A DNA stretch of 64,000 nucleotides from positions 2,356,001 through 2,420,000 of the forward strand of contig NZ_FPJG01000006.1 in the NCBI RefSeq assembly GCF_900119165.1, read 5' to 3'. Source of the stretch: Amycolatopsis australiensis. Its GTDB lineage: Bacteria > Actinomycetota > Actinomycetes > Mycobacteriales > Pseudonocardiaceae. The notes below the pieces were generated by a model. The model was not told the DNA's origin. It saw only the letters and a program-made list of their open reading frames with translations, and made no database searches. Positions 46,034 through 54,716 of this stretch are shown piece after piece (the first letter of the stretch is position 1; the number at the start of each line of letters is the position of its first letter). Position numbers and translations under genes: made by a program.

Positions 46034-47287
46034 GTGACCCACGTTCGAACCGCGAGTTCCGTCATTCCCACTGGAGGAATGACGGAAACGACGACAGGAA
46101 TCACCATGGACGACCCCACCGGCGCCGTCGCGCCGGTCACCGACGAAGAGATCTTCACCGGGCACGAGGGCGGCAAGCTCTCGGTGGCGGCCACCCGCCC
46201 GATCTCCAGCCCGCGTGACCTTTCGATCGCCTACACCCCCGGGGTGGCGAAGGTGAGCACCGCGATCGCCGAGGACGCGGCCAAGGCCAAGCGGTACACG
46301 TGGGCGGACCGGCTCGTCGTCGTGGTGAGCGACGGGACGGCGGTGCTCGGGCTCGGTGACATCGGCGCGAGCGCGTCGCTGCCGGTCATGGAGGGCAAGT
46401 CGGTCCTGTTCAAGACCTTCGGCGGGCTCGACTCGATCCCGCTGGTGCTCGACACCACCGACGTCGACGAGATCGTCGAGACGCTGGTGCGGCTGCGGCC
46501 GTCCTTCGGCGCGGTCAACCTCGAGGACGTCTCGGCACCGCGGTGCTTCGAGCTGGAGGACAAGCTCAAGGAGGCGCTGGACTGCCCGGTCATGCACGAC
46601 GACCAGCACGGCACGGCGATCGTCACGCTGGCCGCGCTGCGCGGCGCCAACCTGGTCCTCGACCGGGCGATCGCCGATCAGCGCGTCGTCGTCTCCGGCG
46701 CCGGCGCGGCGGGCGTGGCCTGCGCGAAGATCCTGCAGGGAGCGGGCATCGGCGATGTCACGGTCCTCGACTCGCGCGGCATCATCCACGCCGGCCGCGA
46801 CGGCCTGAACCCGGTCAAGGAACGCCTGGCCGCGACGACGAACAAGGCCGGCCTGCGCGGCGGCCTCGCGGAGGCGCTGGAAGGCGCGGACGTGTTCCTC
46901 GGCCTGTCGGGCGCGACGATCGACGAATCCCTCCTCGGCCGGATGGCCGGCGGCGGCATCGTGTTCGCACTGTCCAATCCGGACCCCGAAGTTCACCCGG
47001 ACGTGGCCGCCCGCTACGCGTCGATCGTGGCCACCGGGCGCAGCGACTTCCCGAACCAGATCAACAACGTGCTGGCGTTCCCCGGCGTCTTCCGCGGCGC
47101 GCTGGACTCCGGCGCCCGGGCGATCACCGAGGGCATGAAGCTGGCGGCCGCCGAGGCGATCGTGTCGGTGGCGATGGACGACCTGGGCCCGGACCGGATC
47201 GTCCCGAGCCCGCTCGACCCCCGCGTGGCCCCCGAGGTCGCGGCGGCGGTGGCCAAGGCGGCGGAAGCCGACGGCGTCACGGCCTGA
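46034..47287 (+). CDS. Malic enzyme, NAD(P)-dependent
   Basis: 417 residues from GTG 46034, which has AGGAGAAATT upstream; ATG 46079 and 46106 are alternatives, because GGAGGA touches the former. Seen: RDLSIAYTPGVAKVSTAI, NLEDVSAPRCFELEDKLKEA, VMHDDQHGTAIVTLAALRGA with metal and active-site residues, nucleotide fold VVSGAGAAGVACAKIL, and NPDPEVHPDVAA ... FPNQINNVLAFPGVFRGALD. It lacks the phosphotransacetylase-like tail of MaeB. It decarboxylates malate to pyruvate with NADPH or NADH. A repeat hairpin follows. Confidence 0.93.
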   Translation: MTHVRTASSVIPTGGMTETTTGITMDDPTGAVAPVTDEEIFTGHEGGKLSVAATRPISSPRDLSIAYTPGVAKVSTAIAEDAAKAKRYTWADRLVVVVSDGTAVLGLGDIGASASLPVMEGKSVLFKTFGGLDSIPLVLDTTDVDEIVETLVRLRPSFGAVNLEDVSAPRCFELEDKLKEALDCPVMHDDQHGTAIVTLAALRGANLVLDRAIADQRVVVSGAGAAGVACAKILQGAGIGDVTVLDSRGIIHAGRDGLNPVKERLAATTNKAGLRGGLAEALEGADVFLGLSGATIDESLLGRMAGGGIVFALSNPDPEVHPDVAARYASIVATGRSDFPNQINNVLAFPGVFRGALDSGARAITEGMKLAAAEAIVSVAMDDLGPDRIVPSPLDPRVAPEVAAAVAKAAEADGVTA

Positions 47288-47293
47288 GCCCGA

Positions 47294-47378
47294 GCGCCCC
47301 AATGTGGCCTTCGGTGCGTGAGACGCACCGAAGGCCGCCTTGGGTGCGTGTGACGCACCGAAGGCCGCCTTGGGGCGC
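47294..47378. repeat. Cloverleaf-like intergenic repeat between convergent genes
   Basis: Outer arms GCGCCCCA (47294-47301) and TGGGGCGC (47371-47378) enclose a 14-bp perfect stem GGCCTTCGGTGCGT / ACGCACCGAAGGCC (47306-47336, 3-nt loop) and a 30-bp direct repeat, GACGCACCGAAGGCCGCCTT at 47322 and 47352. Similar elements recur in Amycolatopsis genomes in my memory. It probably also terminates the convergent malic enzyme and BpsA-like genes. Confidence 0.8.
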
Positions 47379-47379
47379 T

Positions 47380-48789
47380 TCAGCCCAGGAGTTCGGGCAG
47401 GCGGTGGCGGGGGACGTCGACCAGGCGCAGGTTCACCAGGTCCGCCGGGACGTCGAGGGAGACGTTCGCGAGGCGGGCGTGGGCGCGGGTCAGGACTTCG
47501 TCGGGGTGCTCGACGGCGTCCGCGACCACCACCGCGTGCCGGTTGTCCGGGGTGCTCCGCAGGTAGCGCAACGCGTACTTGCGCCGGATCAACGCCGAAA
47601 GGGCCGTTTGCGAGCGTTCGTCCGCCAGGTCCGGGTGCGCGTTCGGCACCAGCAGCGCCAGCCGCCGGGCGTTCGTGCCCAGCAGGGTCCGGAGCAGCCA
47701 CGGGCCCGGGTCGGCCGAGAGGTCCATCGCGACCGCGTCGCCTTCGGGACCGGAGATCGACCAGTCCACCGGCCGCGATTCCAGGGAAAGCCCGTCCGCG
47801 GCCGCGATTTCCTTCAGTTTCTCCAGCAGCGCCGGTTTCGTCCCGGCCGCCTCGACCGACTGCGGCCCGTGCGTGTAGATCGCCTTGCCGCCGCGGACCT
47901 TCTTCGCCTTCGCCGTCGGCTGGCAGACGTACAGATCCGCCGCGCTGCCGATCGCCTGTGCCCCGAAGTAGCGGTTGAAGCCGGGCAGGATCGCTTCGAA
48001 CGTCAGCCCGAGCGTGGCCAGCGACCGCTGCACCTGCGCGCCCAGCGCCGGGTGCCGGGGGCTGTAGCCGTACGCGAACAGCAGCCGTCCCTCAGTCGGC
48101 TCACGCAGCGCCTGCACGCCACGCGCGGCGAACAGGCCCATCCCTTCGGGTGTGTACGGCGGATCGCTGAACACGAGGTCGAAGCCACCGGACAACGCCG
48201 GCGGCAGGCCGACGCGCAGGTCCGCGTGCACCACCGCGATCTCCCGCCCGCCACGCTCGTCCAGGTACGCCAGCACGCGCTCGTCGAGGTCGACGACGGT
48301 CGGCGACGCCGCCGGGCACACCGCCCGCACCGCCAGCGACGTCAGGTCGTGGTCGCCGAGGAACAGCACCCGGGCCGACGCGAGGTCGTACTGCGCGTCC
48401 AGCCACAACGCGCGGCGCAGCACCGTCTCCGGCGTCGCCTGGACGTGGTCGAGCGCGGCCAGCGGCGGCGGCACCTCCGCGACCCACTCGGCGACCTTCG
48501 GCAGCAGTTCGTGCCCCGCGACGGCTTCGTCCAGCGGGTCGGCGTAGCGGGGGACGCGGTACCGCGCGTACGCCGCGGCGACGCCGGGCGCGATCCGCAG
48601 CCGGTCGCCGCTGCGGTCCAGGTCGTCGCCGAGGGCGGCGAGGACGTCCTCCACGCTGCGCCGCGGGGCCGAGCTCAGCCGCACCAGCTCGCCGAGGTCG
48701 TGGTCGCCGGTGCGCAGCAGGTCGATGACCCGGTACAGCGGGCGGACGCCGACGCCGTGCGCGGCGAGGACGTCGTCGAGTGCGCTCAC
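47380..48789 (-). CDS. BpsA-like aminopropyltransferase homologue (DUF43) with C-terminal extension
   Basis: 469 residues from GTG 48789. An N-terminal winged helix-like part (about 1-75) is followed by a Rossmann fold with FLGDHDLTSLAVRAV (143-157), VVDLDERVLAYLDERG, HADLRVGLPPALSGGFDLVF and SDPPYTPEGM (208-217), then GLFAARGVQALRE. These are the signature blocks of PF01861, the catalytic domain of N4-bis(aminopropyl)spermidine synthase (BpsA). BpsA makes branched polyamines in thermophiles. In BpsA the first motif has GDDD; here GDHD. About 110 C-terminal residues are extra. It may act as a methyltransferase or aminopropyltransferase. Confidence 0.85.
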   Translation of the reverse strand: MSALDDVLAAHGVGVRPLYRVIDLLRTGDHDLGELVRLSSAPRRSVEDVLAALGDDLDRSGDRLRIAPGVAAAYARYRVPRYADPLDEAVAGHELLPKVAEWVAEVPPPLAALDHVQATPETVLRRALWLDAQYDLASARVLFLGDHDLTSLAVRAVCPAASPTVVDLDERVLAYLDERGGREIAVVHADLRVGLPPALSGGFDLVFSDPPYTPEGMGLFAARGVQALREPTEGRLLFAYGYSPRHPALGAQVQRSLATLGLTFEAILPGFNRYFGAQAIGSAADLYVCQPTAKAKKVRGGKAIYTHGPQSVEAAGTKPALLEKLKEIAAADGLSLESRPVDWSISGPEGDAVAMDLSADPGPWLLRTLLGTNARRLALLVPNAHPDLADERSQTALSALIRRKYALRYLRSTPDNRHAVVVADAVEHPDEVLTRAHARLANVSLDVPADLVNLRLVDVPRHRLPELLG

Positions 48790-48882
48790 GGGCGTAAAGC
48801 CTAGTCACCACCTGTCGGAACGCCGTGCCAACCGCCGCGGACTCGGCTACGGTCGAAGCGACCGGGACATGGGGAGTGGGCA

Positions 48883-49968
48883 GTGACCATCGAATTCCGC
48901 GACGTGACCAAGCAGTATCCGGATGGGACGGTCGCCGTCGACAAGCTGAACCTGACGGTCGAGGACGGCACGATCACGGTGCTCGTCGGCCCGTCCGGCT
49001 GCGGGAAGACCACGTCGCTGCGGATGATCAACCGGATGGTCGAGCCGACCTCCGGGCAGGTGCTGCTCGACGGCAAGGACGTCAGCGAAGGCGACCCGGC
49101 GCTGCTGCGCCGCGGCATCGGCTACGTCATCCAGCACGCCGGCCTCTTTCCACATAGGACGGTGCTGGACAACATCGCCACCGTGCCGCTGCTCTCGGGC
49201 TGGGACAAGGCGAAGGCGCGCAAGCGGGCCGCCGAGCTGCTGGAGACCATCGGCCTGCCGGTCGAGCTGGGCAAGCGGTACCCGGCGCAGCTCTCGGGCG
49301 GCCAGCAGCAGCGCGTCGGCGTCGCCAGGGCGCTCGCCGCGGACTCGCCGGTGCTGCTGATGGACGAGCCGTTCTCGGCGGTCGACCCGGTGGTGCGCGA
49401 GGGCCTGCAGGACGAGCTGCTGCGGCTGCAGTCGCAGCTGGGCAAGACCATCGTGTTCGTCACCCACGACATCGACGAGGCCGTCCGGCTCGGCGACAAG
49501 GTCGCGGTGATGCGCGTCGGCGGCAAGCTCGCCCAGTACGGCACGCCCGCCGACGTCCTGCGTCACCCGGTGGACGACTTCGTCGCCTCCTTCGTCGGCC
49601 GCGACCGCGGCTACCGCGGCCTGTCGTTCCTCCCCGCCGACGGCGTCGAGATCAAGGAGCTGGAGCTGGTCGAGATCGGCTCCGCGGTGTCCACAAGCGG
49701 CAGCTGGCGGCTCGCGGTCAACGCGGACAAGCAGCCGCGCGGCTGGCTGGCCCCGGACTCCACTGTGGATGGTGCGCTCACCGAGGAAGACCTCGTGGCC
49801 GGCGGATCGCTGTGGGTGCGCGGGACGCCGATCCGCGGCGCGCTGGACGCGGCCCTGTCCTCGCCGGCCAGCCTCGGCGTCGTCGTCGACGAAGAACACC
49901 GGGTCCTGGGCGGCGTCGTCGCCCGGCAGGTGCTGGAAGTGATCGAGGCCACGCCGCAGGCGTCATGA
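48883..49968 (+). CDS. Osmoprotectant ABC importer ATPase (OpuCA/ProV-like)
   Basis: 361 residues from GTG 48883 with GGGGAG upstream. Walker A GPSGCGKTT (about residues 35-43), Q-loop VIQHAGLFPHRT, signature LSGGQQQRVGVARAL, Walker B VLLMDEPFSAVD, and H-loop FVTHDIDEA. The C-terminal 110 residues contain two CBS-like halves (PRGWLAPDSTVDGALTEEDL, LGVVVDEEHRVLGGVVARQV), which sense ionic strength in OpuA. It energises uptake of glycine betaine, choline or proline. First gene of a four-gene operon in which every gene overlaps the next by 4 bp. Confidence 0.93.
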   Translation: MTIEFRDVTKQYPDGTVAVDKLNLTVEDGTITVLVGPSGCGKTTSLRMINRMVEPTSGQVLLDGKDVSEGDPALLRRGIGYVIQHAGLFPHRTVLDNIATVPLLSGWDKAKARKRAAELLETIGLPVELGKRYPAQLSGGQQQRVGVARALAADSPVLLMDEPFSAVDPVVREGLQDELLRLQSQLGKTIVFVTHDIDEAVRLGDKVAVMRVGGKLAQYGTPADVLRHPVDDFVASFVGRDRGYRGLSFLPADGVEIKELELVEIGSAVSTSGSWRLAVNADKQPRGWLAPDSTVDGALTEEDLVAGGSLWVRGTPIRGALDAALSSPASLGVVVDEEHRVLGGVVARQVLEVIEATPQAS

Positions 49969-50633
49969 GCTTTTTCGACGAGCTCGGCCGGTACCTGAGC
50001 AGCGCGAACAGCCGCCTGCAGATCCTCGGGGATCTCGGCGAGCACGTCTACCTGGCGCTGCTGCCGCTGGTGCTCGGCATCGTGCTCGCGATCGCCGCGG
50101 GCTGGCTCGGCTGCCGCTGGGCACCGGCCCGGCAGGTGCTCATGGTGCTGGCGAACCTGCTGTACACGATCCCGTCGCTCGCGCTGTTCGTGGTCATCCC
50201 CGGCCTGATCGGATCGAAGATCCTCGACAGCGTCAACGTCGTCGTCGCGCTGACGATCTACACGACGGCGCTGCTGGTCCGCCCGGTGCTCGACGCGCTG
50301 GACGCCGTGCCGCCGCCGGTGATCGCCGCCGCGACCGCCGTCGGGTACAAGCCGCTGCGCCGGTTCTTCGCCGTCGAGCTGCCGCTGGCCGTGCCGGTGC
50401 TCGCGGCCGGCGTGCGGGTCGCGTCGGTCAGCAACATCAGCCTGGTCAGCGTCGGCGCGCTGATCGGCACCGGCGGCCTCGGCGTGCTGTTCACCGACGG
50501 CTTCCAGCGCGAGTACTTCTCGCCGATCGTCGTCGGGATCGTGCTGACGCTGCTGCTCGCGCTGGCCGTCGACCTGGTCCTGGTGGGCCTGCGCGCGCTG
50601 CTGACGCCGTGGACCCGGGTGGGAGCCGCATGA
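49965..50633 (+). CDS. Osmoprotectant ABC importer permease 1
   Basis: 222 residues with about six hydrophobic segments. The cytoplasmic EAA loop follows the family pattern: VPPPVIAAATAVGYKPLRRF. VSVGALIGTGGLGVLFTDG is conserved in OpuCB/ProW-like permeases. The ATGA overlaps with both neighbours place it inside the osmoprotectant operon. Confidence 0.93.
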   Translation: MSFFDELGRYLSSANSRLQILGDLGEHVYLALLPLVLGIVLAIAAGWLGCRWAPARQVLMVLANLLYTIPSLALFVVIPGLIGSKILDSVNVVVALTIYTTALLVRPVLDALDAVPPPVIAAATAVGYKPLRRFFAVELPLAVPVLAAGVRVASVSNISLVSVGALIGTGGLGVLFTDGFQREYFSPIVVGIVLTLLLALAVDLVLVGLRALLTPWTRVGAA

Positions 50634-51313
50634 TCACCGACGTCTTCCGCTGGTTCGGCGACCCGGCGCACTGGACCGGCCCGGACGGCATCCCGCAACG
50701 GCTGCTGGAGCACCTCGGCTACACGTTCCTGGCGCTGGCGATCGCGCTGGTCGTCGCCGTCCCCGTGGGACTGTTCGTCGGGCACACCGGACGCGGCGGG
50801 GTCGTCCTGGTCGGCGCGGGCAACGTGATCCGCGCGCTGCCGACGCTGGGGCTGGTGACGTTCCTGTTCCTGCTCTTCACCGAGAGCGTCACCTCGACGG
50901 TCATCGGGCTGGTCGTGCTGGCCGTGCCGCCGATCCTGGCGGGCACGTACGCCGGGCTGCAGGCGACCGACCACGGCGTGGTCGACGCCGCGGAGGGCGT
51001 CGGGATGACCGGCTGGCAGCGGCTCTGGCAGGTCGAGGTGCCGATCTCGCTGCCGCTGGTGCTCGGCGGGGTCCGCAACGCCGTGCTGCAGCTCGTCGCG
51101 ACCGCCGCCGTGGCCGCGTACGTCGGGCTCGGCGGCCTGGGCCGGTTCCTGCTCGACGGACTGGCCATTTTGGACTATTCCGAGGTCATCGCCGGCGCGG
51201 TGCTGACGACGTTGCTGGCCATCGTCCTGGACCTGCTGTTCGCGGCGCTGAACCGCGCGATCGTGCCCCGGGGCGTGCGGCTCGCCGCGGCCGGGAAGAA
51301 GGTGGCGGCGTGA
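50630..51313 (+). CDS. Osmoprotectant ABC importer permease 2
   Basis: 227 residues, six hydrophobic segments. The EAA loop is VDAAEGVGMTGWQRLWQVEV followed by PISLPLVLGGVRNAVLQ; ALPTLGLVTFLFLLF is the OpuCD/ProW-like helix. Homologous to the previous permease, so the membrane part is a heterodimer. Start overlaps the preceding stop and its stop overlaps the next start (GTGA). Confidence 0.93.
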   Translation: MITDVFRWFGDPAHWTGPDGIPQRLLEHLGYTFLALAIALVVAVPVGLFVGHTGRGGVVLVGAGNVIRALPTLGLVTFLFLLFTESVTSTVIGLVVLAVPPILAGTYAGLQATDHGVVDAAEGVGMTGWQRLWQVEVPISLPLVLGGVRNAVLQLVATAAVAAYVGLGGLGRFLLDGLAILDYSEVIAGAVLTTLLAIVLDLLFAALNRAIVPRGVRLAAAGKKVAA

Positions 51314-52179
51314 AACGGCTGGCGGCGATCGTCGTCCTGTTCCTGCTGGCCGGGTGCGGCAACCCGCTGGCCGGCGGCGGCGAGGGCGGCCCTTCGGGTG
51401 GCATCATCATCGGCGCGTCCGACGTCGGCGAAAGCCTGCTCCTGGCCGAGATCTACGCCGGGGCGCTCCGGAAAGCCGGTGCCGCGAACGTGACCGTGCG
51501 GCCTCCGGTGGGCAGCCGCGAGGTCGTCGTCAAGGCGCTGCAGGACAAGTCGCTGTCGGTGGTGCCGGACTACAGCGGGAACCTGTTGCGGTACTTCGAC
51601 AAGGACACGTCCGCGACGACGTCGCAGGAGGTCTACGCGCAGCTTCGCCGGAAGCTGCCGCCCGGGTTCGAGGTGCTGGACCAGGCGCCGGCGGAGGACA
51701 AGGACCTGCTCGTCGTCGGGCCGCGGCTGGCGGCCGCCGGCGTGAAGACGTTCTCCGACCTCGGGCCGCGGTGCCGTGATCTCGTGTTCGGCGGGCCGGG
51801 CCAGTGGAGCAGCCGCTGGAAGGACAAGATCAAGGCGTTGTACGGCTGCGAGTTCAAGGAGATCCGCACGACGGACACGGGCGGCCCGGTGACGGTGGCG
51901 GCGCTGAAGTCCGGGGACGTCCAGGTGGCGGACCTGTTCAGCACGTCGGCGACGATCGCGGCGAACGGGTTCGTGCCGCTGGCCGACGACAAGCACATGT
52001 TCCCGGCGCAGAACATCGTGCCGCTGGTGGCGCGGGGCACGCTTTCCCCGGCGGAGGTGGCGGCGCTGAACCGCGTTTCGGCGGCGTTGACGACCGAGCG
52101 GCTGACCCGGCTGAACGTCGAATTCACCGCGGAAAAGCGGAATCCCCTGGATATCGCCGAAGAATTCCTCGCCGGCTAG
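51310..52179 (+). CDS. Osmoprotectant-binding lipoprotein (ProX/OsmX-like)
   Basis: 289 residues from GTG 51310. Lipobox LFLLAGC with lipidated Cys16. The mature part is a type II binding protein: IIIGASDVGESLLLAEIYAG, VRPPVGSREVVVKAL, VVPDYSGNLLRYF and FPAQNIVPLVARGTL. It captures the compatible solute outside the membrane for the importer. The stop TAG shares CTAG with the convergent lysE stop. Confidence 0.93.
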   Translation: MKRLAAIVVLFLLAGCGNPLAGGGEGGPSGGIIIGASDVGESLLLAEIYAGALRKAGAANVTVRPPVGSREVVVKALQDKSLSVVPDYSGNLLRYFDKDTSATTSQEVYAQLRRKLPPGFEVLDQAPAEDKDLLVVGPRLAAAGVKTFSDLGPRCRDLVFGGPGQWSSRWKDKIKALYGCEFKEIRTTDTGGPVTVAALKSGDVQVADLFSTSATIAANGFVPLADDKHMFPAQNIVPLVARGTLSPAEVAALNRVSAALTTERLTRLNVEFTAEKRNPLDIAEEFLAG

Positions 52180-52778
52180 TCGAGGGCCAGTTTCACGCCG
52201 AGGCCGATGAAGATGCCGCCGGTGGCCACCTCGATGCGCCGCTGGTTCCGCTTGCGCCGCACCCACGCGCCGACGCGGCCGGCGAGGACGCCGACGGCGC
52301 CGTCGACGAGGAACTCGAACCCGATCATGATCGCGCCGAGGACCGCGAACTGCAGCCGGACGTGGCCGCGCGCCGGGTCGACGAACTGCGGGAGGAACGC
52401 GATGGTGAAGGTGACCATCTTCGGGTTGAGCAGGTTGGTGAGCAGGCCGCTGAGGTAGGCGCGGTCGCTGTTGCGCTCGACGAGCGGCTTGCGGTTGCGG
52501 ATCGCCTGGACGCCGAGGTGGATGAGGTAGGCGGCGCCCGCCACGCGGACCACGGTGAACGCGACGGGCACGGCGGCGAAGAGCGCCGCCAGGCCCGCCG
52601 CGGCCACGGCGACGTGGATGGCTTCGCTGGTGGCGACCCCGGCGGTGGCGAGCAGCCCGGCTTTCGGGCCGCCGCGCATGCCGCAGCCCAGGACGAACAG
52701 CATGTCCGGGCCCGGCGTGACCATCGCGATCACGGTGGTGACGACGAACGCCACGAGGAGGTGCGGATCGACCGGCAT
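52176..52778 (-). CDS. LysE/RhtB-family exporter
   Basis: 200 residues with six hydrophobic helices. The N-terminus AMVTPGPDMLFVLGCGMRGG matches the LysE motif TPGPD(M/N)xxV, and TNLLNPKMVTFTIAFLPQF is the NPK motif of the RhtB group. It likely exports an amino acid or small amide. The N-terminal codons 1-4 could shift, but ATG 52778 is reasonable. It is monocistronic and converges on the osmoprotectant operon. Confidence 0.93.
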   Translation of the reverse strand: MPVDPHLLVAFVVTTVIAMVTPGPDMLFVLGCGMRGGPKAGLLATAGVATSEAIHVAVAAAGLAALFAAVPVAFTVVRVAGAAYLIHLGVQAIRNRKPLVERNSDRAYLSGLLTNLLNPKMVTFTIAFLPQFVDPARGHVRLQFAVLGAIMIGFEFLVDGAVGVLAGRVGAWVRRKRNQRRIEVATGGIFIGLGVKLALD

Positions 52779-52829
52779 GGGCCGATCCTGGCACGCCGGC
52801 CGGCGGGGGCGAACTGCTTTCCGGGCCGG

Positions 52830-53939
52830 TCAGCGCGGCTGGAAGAACGCGAGCAGCCGCTCGGCGGCGTCCGGCGCCATCAGCATCTCCTGCATGCGGG
52901 CGGACATCCGGGCGGCCGCGCCGGTCCGTTCGAACATCTCGGTCTCGTACTCCTTGACGGCGGTGGCGAAGTCCTGCGGGTGGGCGGCCAGCGCCCGGCC
53001 GAGCACGGCGCCGTCGAGCAGGGCCTGGTTGGCGCCTTCGCCCACCGCGGGCATCAGGTGCGCGGCGTCGCCGACCAGCGTGACGCCCGGATTCGACGGC
53101 CAGGTCAGGCCGACCGGGAGCGTGGTGAGCGACCGCGGCACGATCGTGTCGTCACAGGCCGCGATCAGCGCGGTGAACCGGGCGTCCCAGCCGGCGAACA
53201 GCTCCAGCAGCCGGGCCCGGGCGGCGGCCGGGTCGTCGAACGGGATGCCGCTGGTGGCGAACCAGTCTTCGCCGGTGTGGTAGAAGCTGAGGCCGATGCG
53301 GACGCGGCCGTCGCCGTTGCGCTGCGCGGACAGGGACTTCCCGTCGCCGAGCACCCAGTAGTTGCCGCGCCCGACCATGGCCGCGAGCTCCGGGTGGGTG
53401 CGGTCGATGTCGGGGATGCCGATCTCGACGGCGTTCTGGCCGAGGTGCTCCGGACGGGCGTCGGTGAGCAGGGCCCGGACCCGGGAGTTCGCGCCGTCGG
53501 CGCCGACCAGCAGGTCGTACGGCGCGCTGCGGCCGTCGGCGAAGTGCAGCACCCCGTCGGCGGCGGACTCGTACGCGTGACCCCAGCGCACGGTGCCGCC
53601 GGGCAGGGAGTCCAGCAGCAGGGCGCGCAGGTCGGCGCGGTCGACCTCGGGGCGCAGCATCGGGGCGTCGTCGGGCGTGTCCTCCTGCAGCAGCAGCGTG
53701 CCGTCCGGCTCCAGCAGCCGCATGTCCTGGCCCTCGCGGCGGGCGATGGTGAGGAACCGGTCGAACAGGCCGGCCTCGCGGAGCGCCTGCTGCCCGGAGT
53801 GGATGTCGAGCATGCCGCCCTGACCGCGTGCGTCGCGGGACGGCTCCCGTTCGTACACCACGGCGTGGAGGCCGTGCAGGTGCAGTGTCCGGGCGAGCAT
53901 CAGGCCGCCCATGCCGGCTCCGACGATGGCGATGGTCAT
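52830..53939 (-). CDS. Tet(X)-like FAD-dependent monooxygenase
   Basis: 369 residues. The FAD fold starts IAIVGAGMGGLMLARTLHLH, and conserved blocks match Tet(X): YEREPSRDARGQGGMLDIHS, RPEVDRADLRALLLDSLPGG, LSFYHTGEDWF and VTLVGDAAHLMPAVGEGANQ. Tet(X) hydroxylates tetracyclines; other members act on aromatic substrates. Whether this one degrades tetracycline cannot be told. It is divergent from a TetR-family gene with a 34-bp inverted repeat between, so the repressor probably controls it. Confidence 0.9.
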   Translation of the reverse strand: MTIAIVGAGMGGLMLARTLHLHGLHAVVYEREPSRDARGQGGMLDIHSGQQALREAGLFDRFLTIARREGQDMRLLEPDGTLLLQEDTPDDAPMLRPEVDRADLRALLLDSLPGGTVRWGHAYESAADGVLHFADGRSAPYDLLVGADGANSRVRALLTDARPEHLGQNAVEIGIPDIDRTHPELAAMVGRGNYWVLGDGKSLSAQRNGDGRVRIGLSFYHTGEDWFATSGIPFDDPAAARARLLELFAGWDARFTALIAACDDTIVPRSLTTLPVGLTWPSNPGVTLVGDAAHLMPAVGEGANQALLDGAVLGRALAAHPQDFATAVKEYETEMFERTGAAARMSARMQEMLMAPDAAERLLAFFQPR

Positions 53940-53949
53940 GGCCGCCCTC

Positions 53950-53983
53950 TCGATACGATGTATCTATCAATACACTGTATCGA
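53950..53983. promoter_or_regulatory. Operator between the Tet(X)-like and TetR genes
   Basis: TCGATACGATGTAT-CTATCA-ATACACTGTATCGA: 14-bp arms matching at 12 positions with a 6-bp spacer. The AT-rich element sits in the 67-bp gap between the divergent starts, as a TetR operator would. Confidence 0.82.
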
Positions 53984-54006
53984 TCGGGGCGTTGTATTGT
54001 CCACGC

Positions 54007-54687
54007 ATGGTGGTGTGGGAGCGGCCGGAGCCGCCGGAACGGCCGGCGCCGGCCCCGCTGAGCCGCGAGCGGATCGTGCGCGCGGCCATCCGCCTGGCCG
54101 ACGCGGACGGGCTCGAAGCGGTGTCGCTGCGCAAGGTCGCCGCCGCGCTCGACGCCGGGCCGATGCGGCTGTACGGCTACATCGCCACCAAGGAAGAGCT
54201 GCTCGACCTGATGGTCGACGCGGTCTACGCCGAGATGAAGCCGGTCGGCGACGGGTGGCGTGCAGTGCTGCGCTCGCTGGCCGAAACCACCCGGCGGGCG
54301 GTGCACCGGCACGAATGGCTGGCCGACCTGATCGGCGGCCGTCCCGCGCTCGGGCCGAACGCGCTGGCCAGGGGAGAGGCCGTGGTGGCAGGCATGGGCG
54401 ACGTCGGCGTCGACCGCGTCATGCCGGTGGTCGACGCCGTGCAGGCGTACGCGATCGGCGCCGTCCGCCGGGAGATCACCGAGCGGCGCGCCGAACGGGC
54501 CACCGGCATGGACAAGCAGCAGTGGCAGGTCAGCTTCGGGCCCTACCTGCAGCGGACCTTCGCCACCGGCTGCTATCCCGCGCTGGCCACGGTCATCCGC
54601 GACGCGGCCCATTTCGACGCCGACGAGACGTTCCGGATGGGCCTCGACTTCCTGCTCGACGGCATCGCGGCGCACCTCGGGCGCTGA
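54007..54687 (+). CDS. TetR-family transcriptional repressor
   Basis: 226 residues. The helix-turn-helix is SRERIVRAAIRLADADGLEA and VSLRKVAAALDAGPMRLYGY, with the C-terminal TetR_C-type ligand domain (DLIGGRPALGPNALARGEAV ... FRMGLDFLLDGIAAHLG). It resembles TetR-like regulators that pair with Tet(X)-like or efflux genes. The operator 24 bp upstream of the start suggests autoregulation and control of the divergent monooxygenase. The inducer is not known. Confidence 0.92.
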   Translation: MVVWERPEPPERPAPAPLSRERIVRAAIRLADADGLEAVSLRKVAAALDAGPMRLYGYIATKEELLDLMVDAVYAEMKPVGDGWRAVLRSLAETTRRAVHRHEWLADLIGGRPALGPNALARGEAVVAGMGDVGVDRVMPVVDAVQAYAIGAVRREITERRAERATGMDKQQWQVSFGPYLQRTFATGCYPALATVIRDAAHFDADETFRMGLDFLLDGIAAHLGR

Positions 54688-54716
54688 CCGCCGGCCTGAT
54701 GTTCGCGGTCACCTGC

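Noticed and set aside
46543..48804. A 753-residue plus-strand frame across malic enzyme and the BpsA-like gene
   Set aside because: It is out of frame with malic enzyme, and antisense to the BpsA-like gene.
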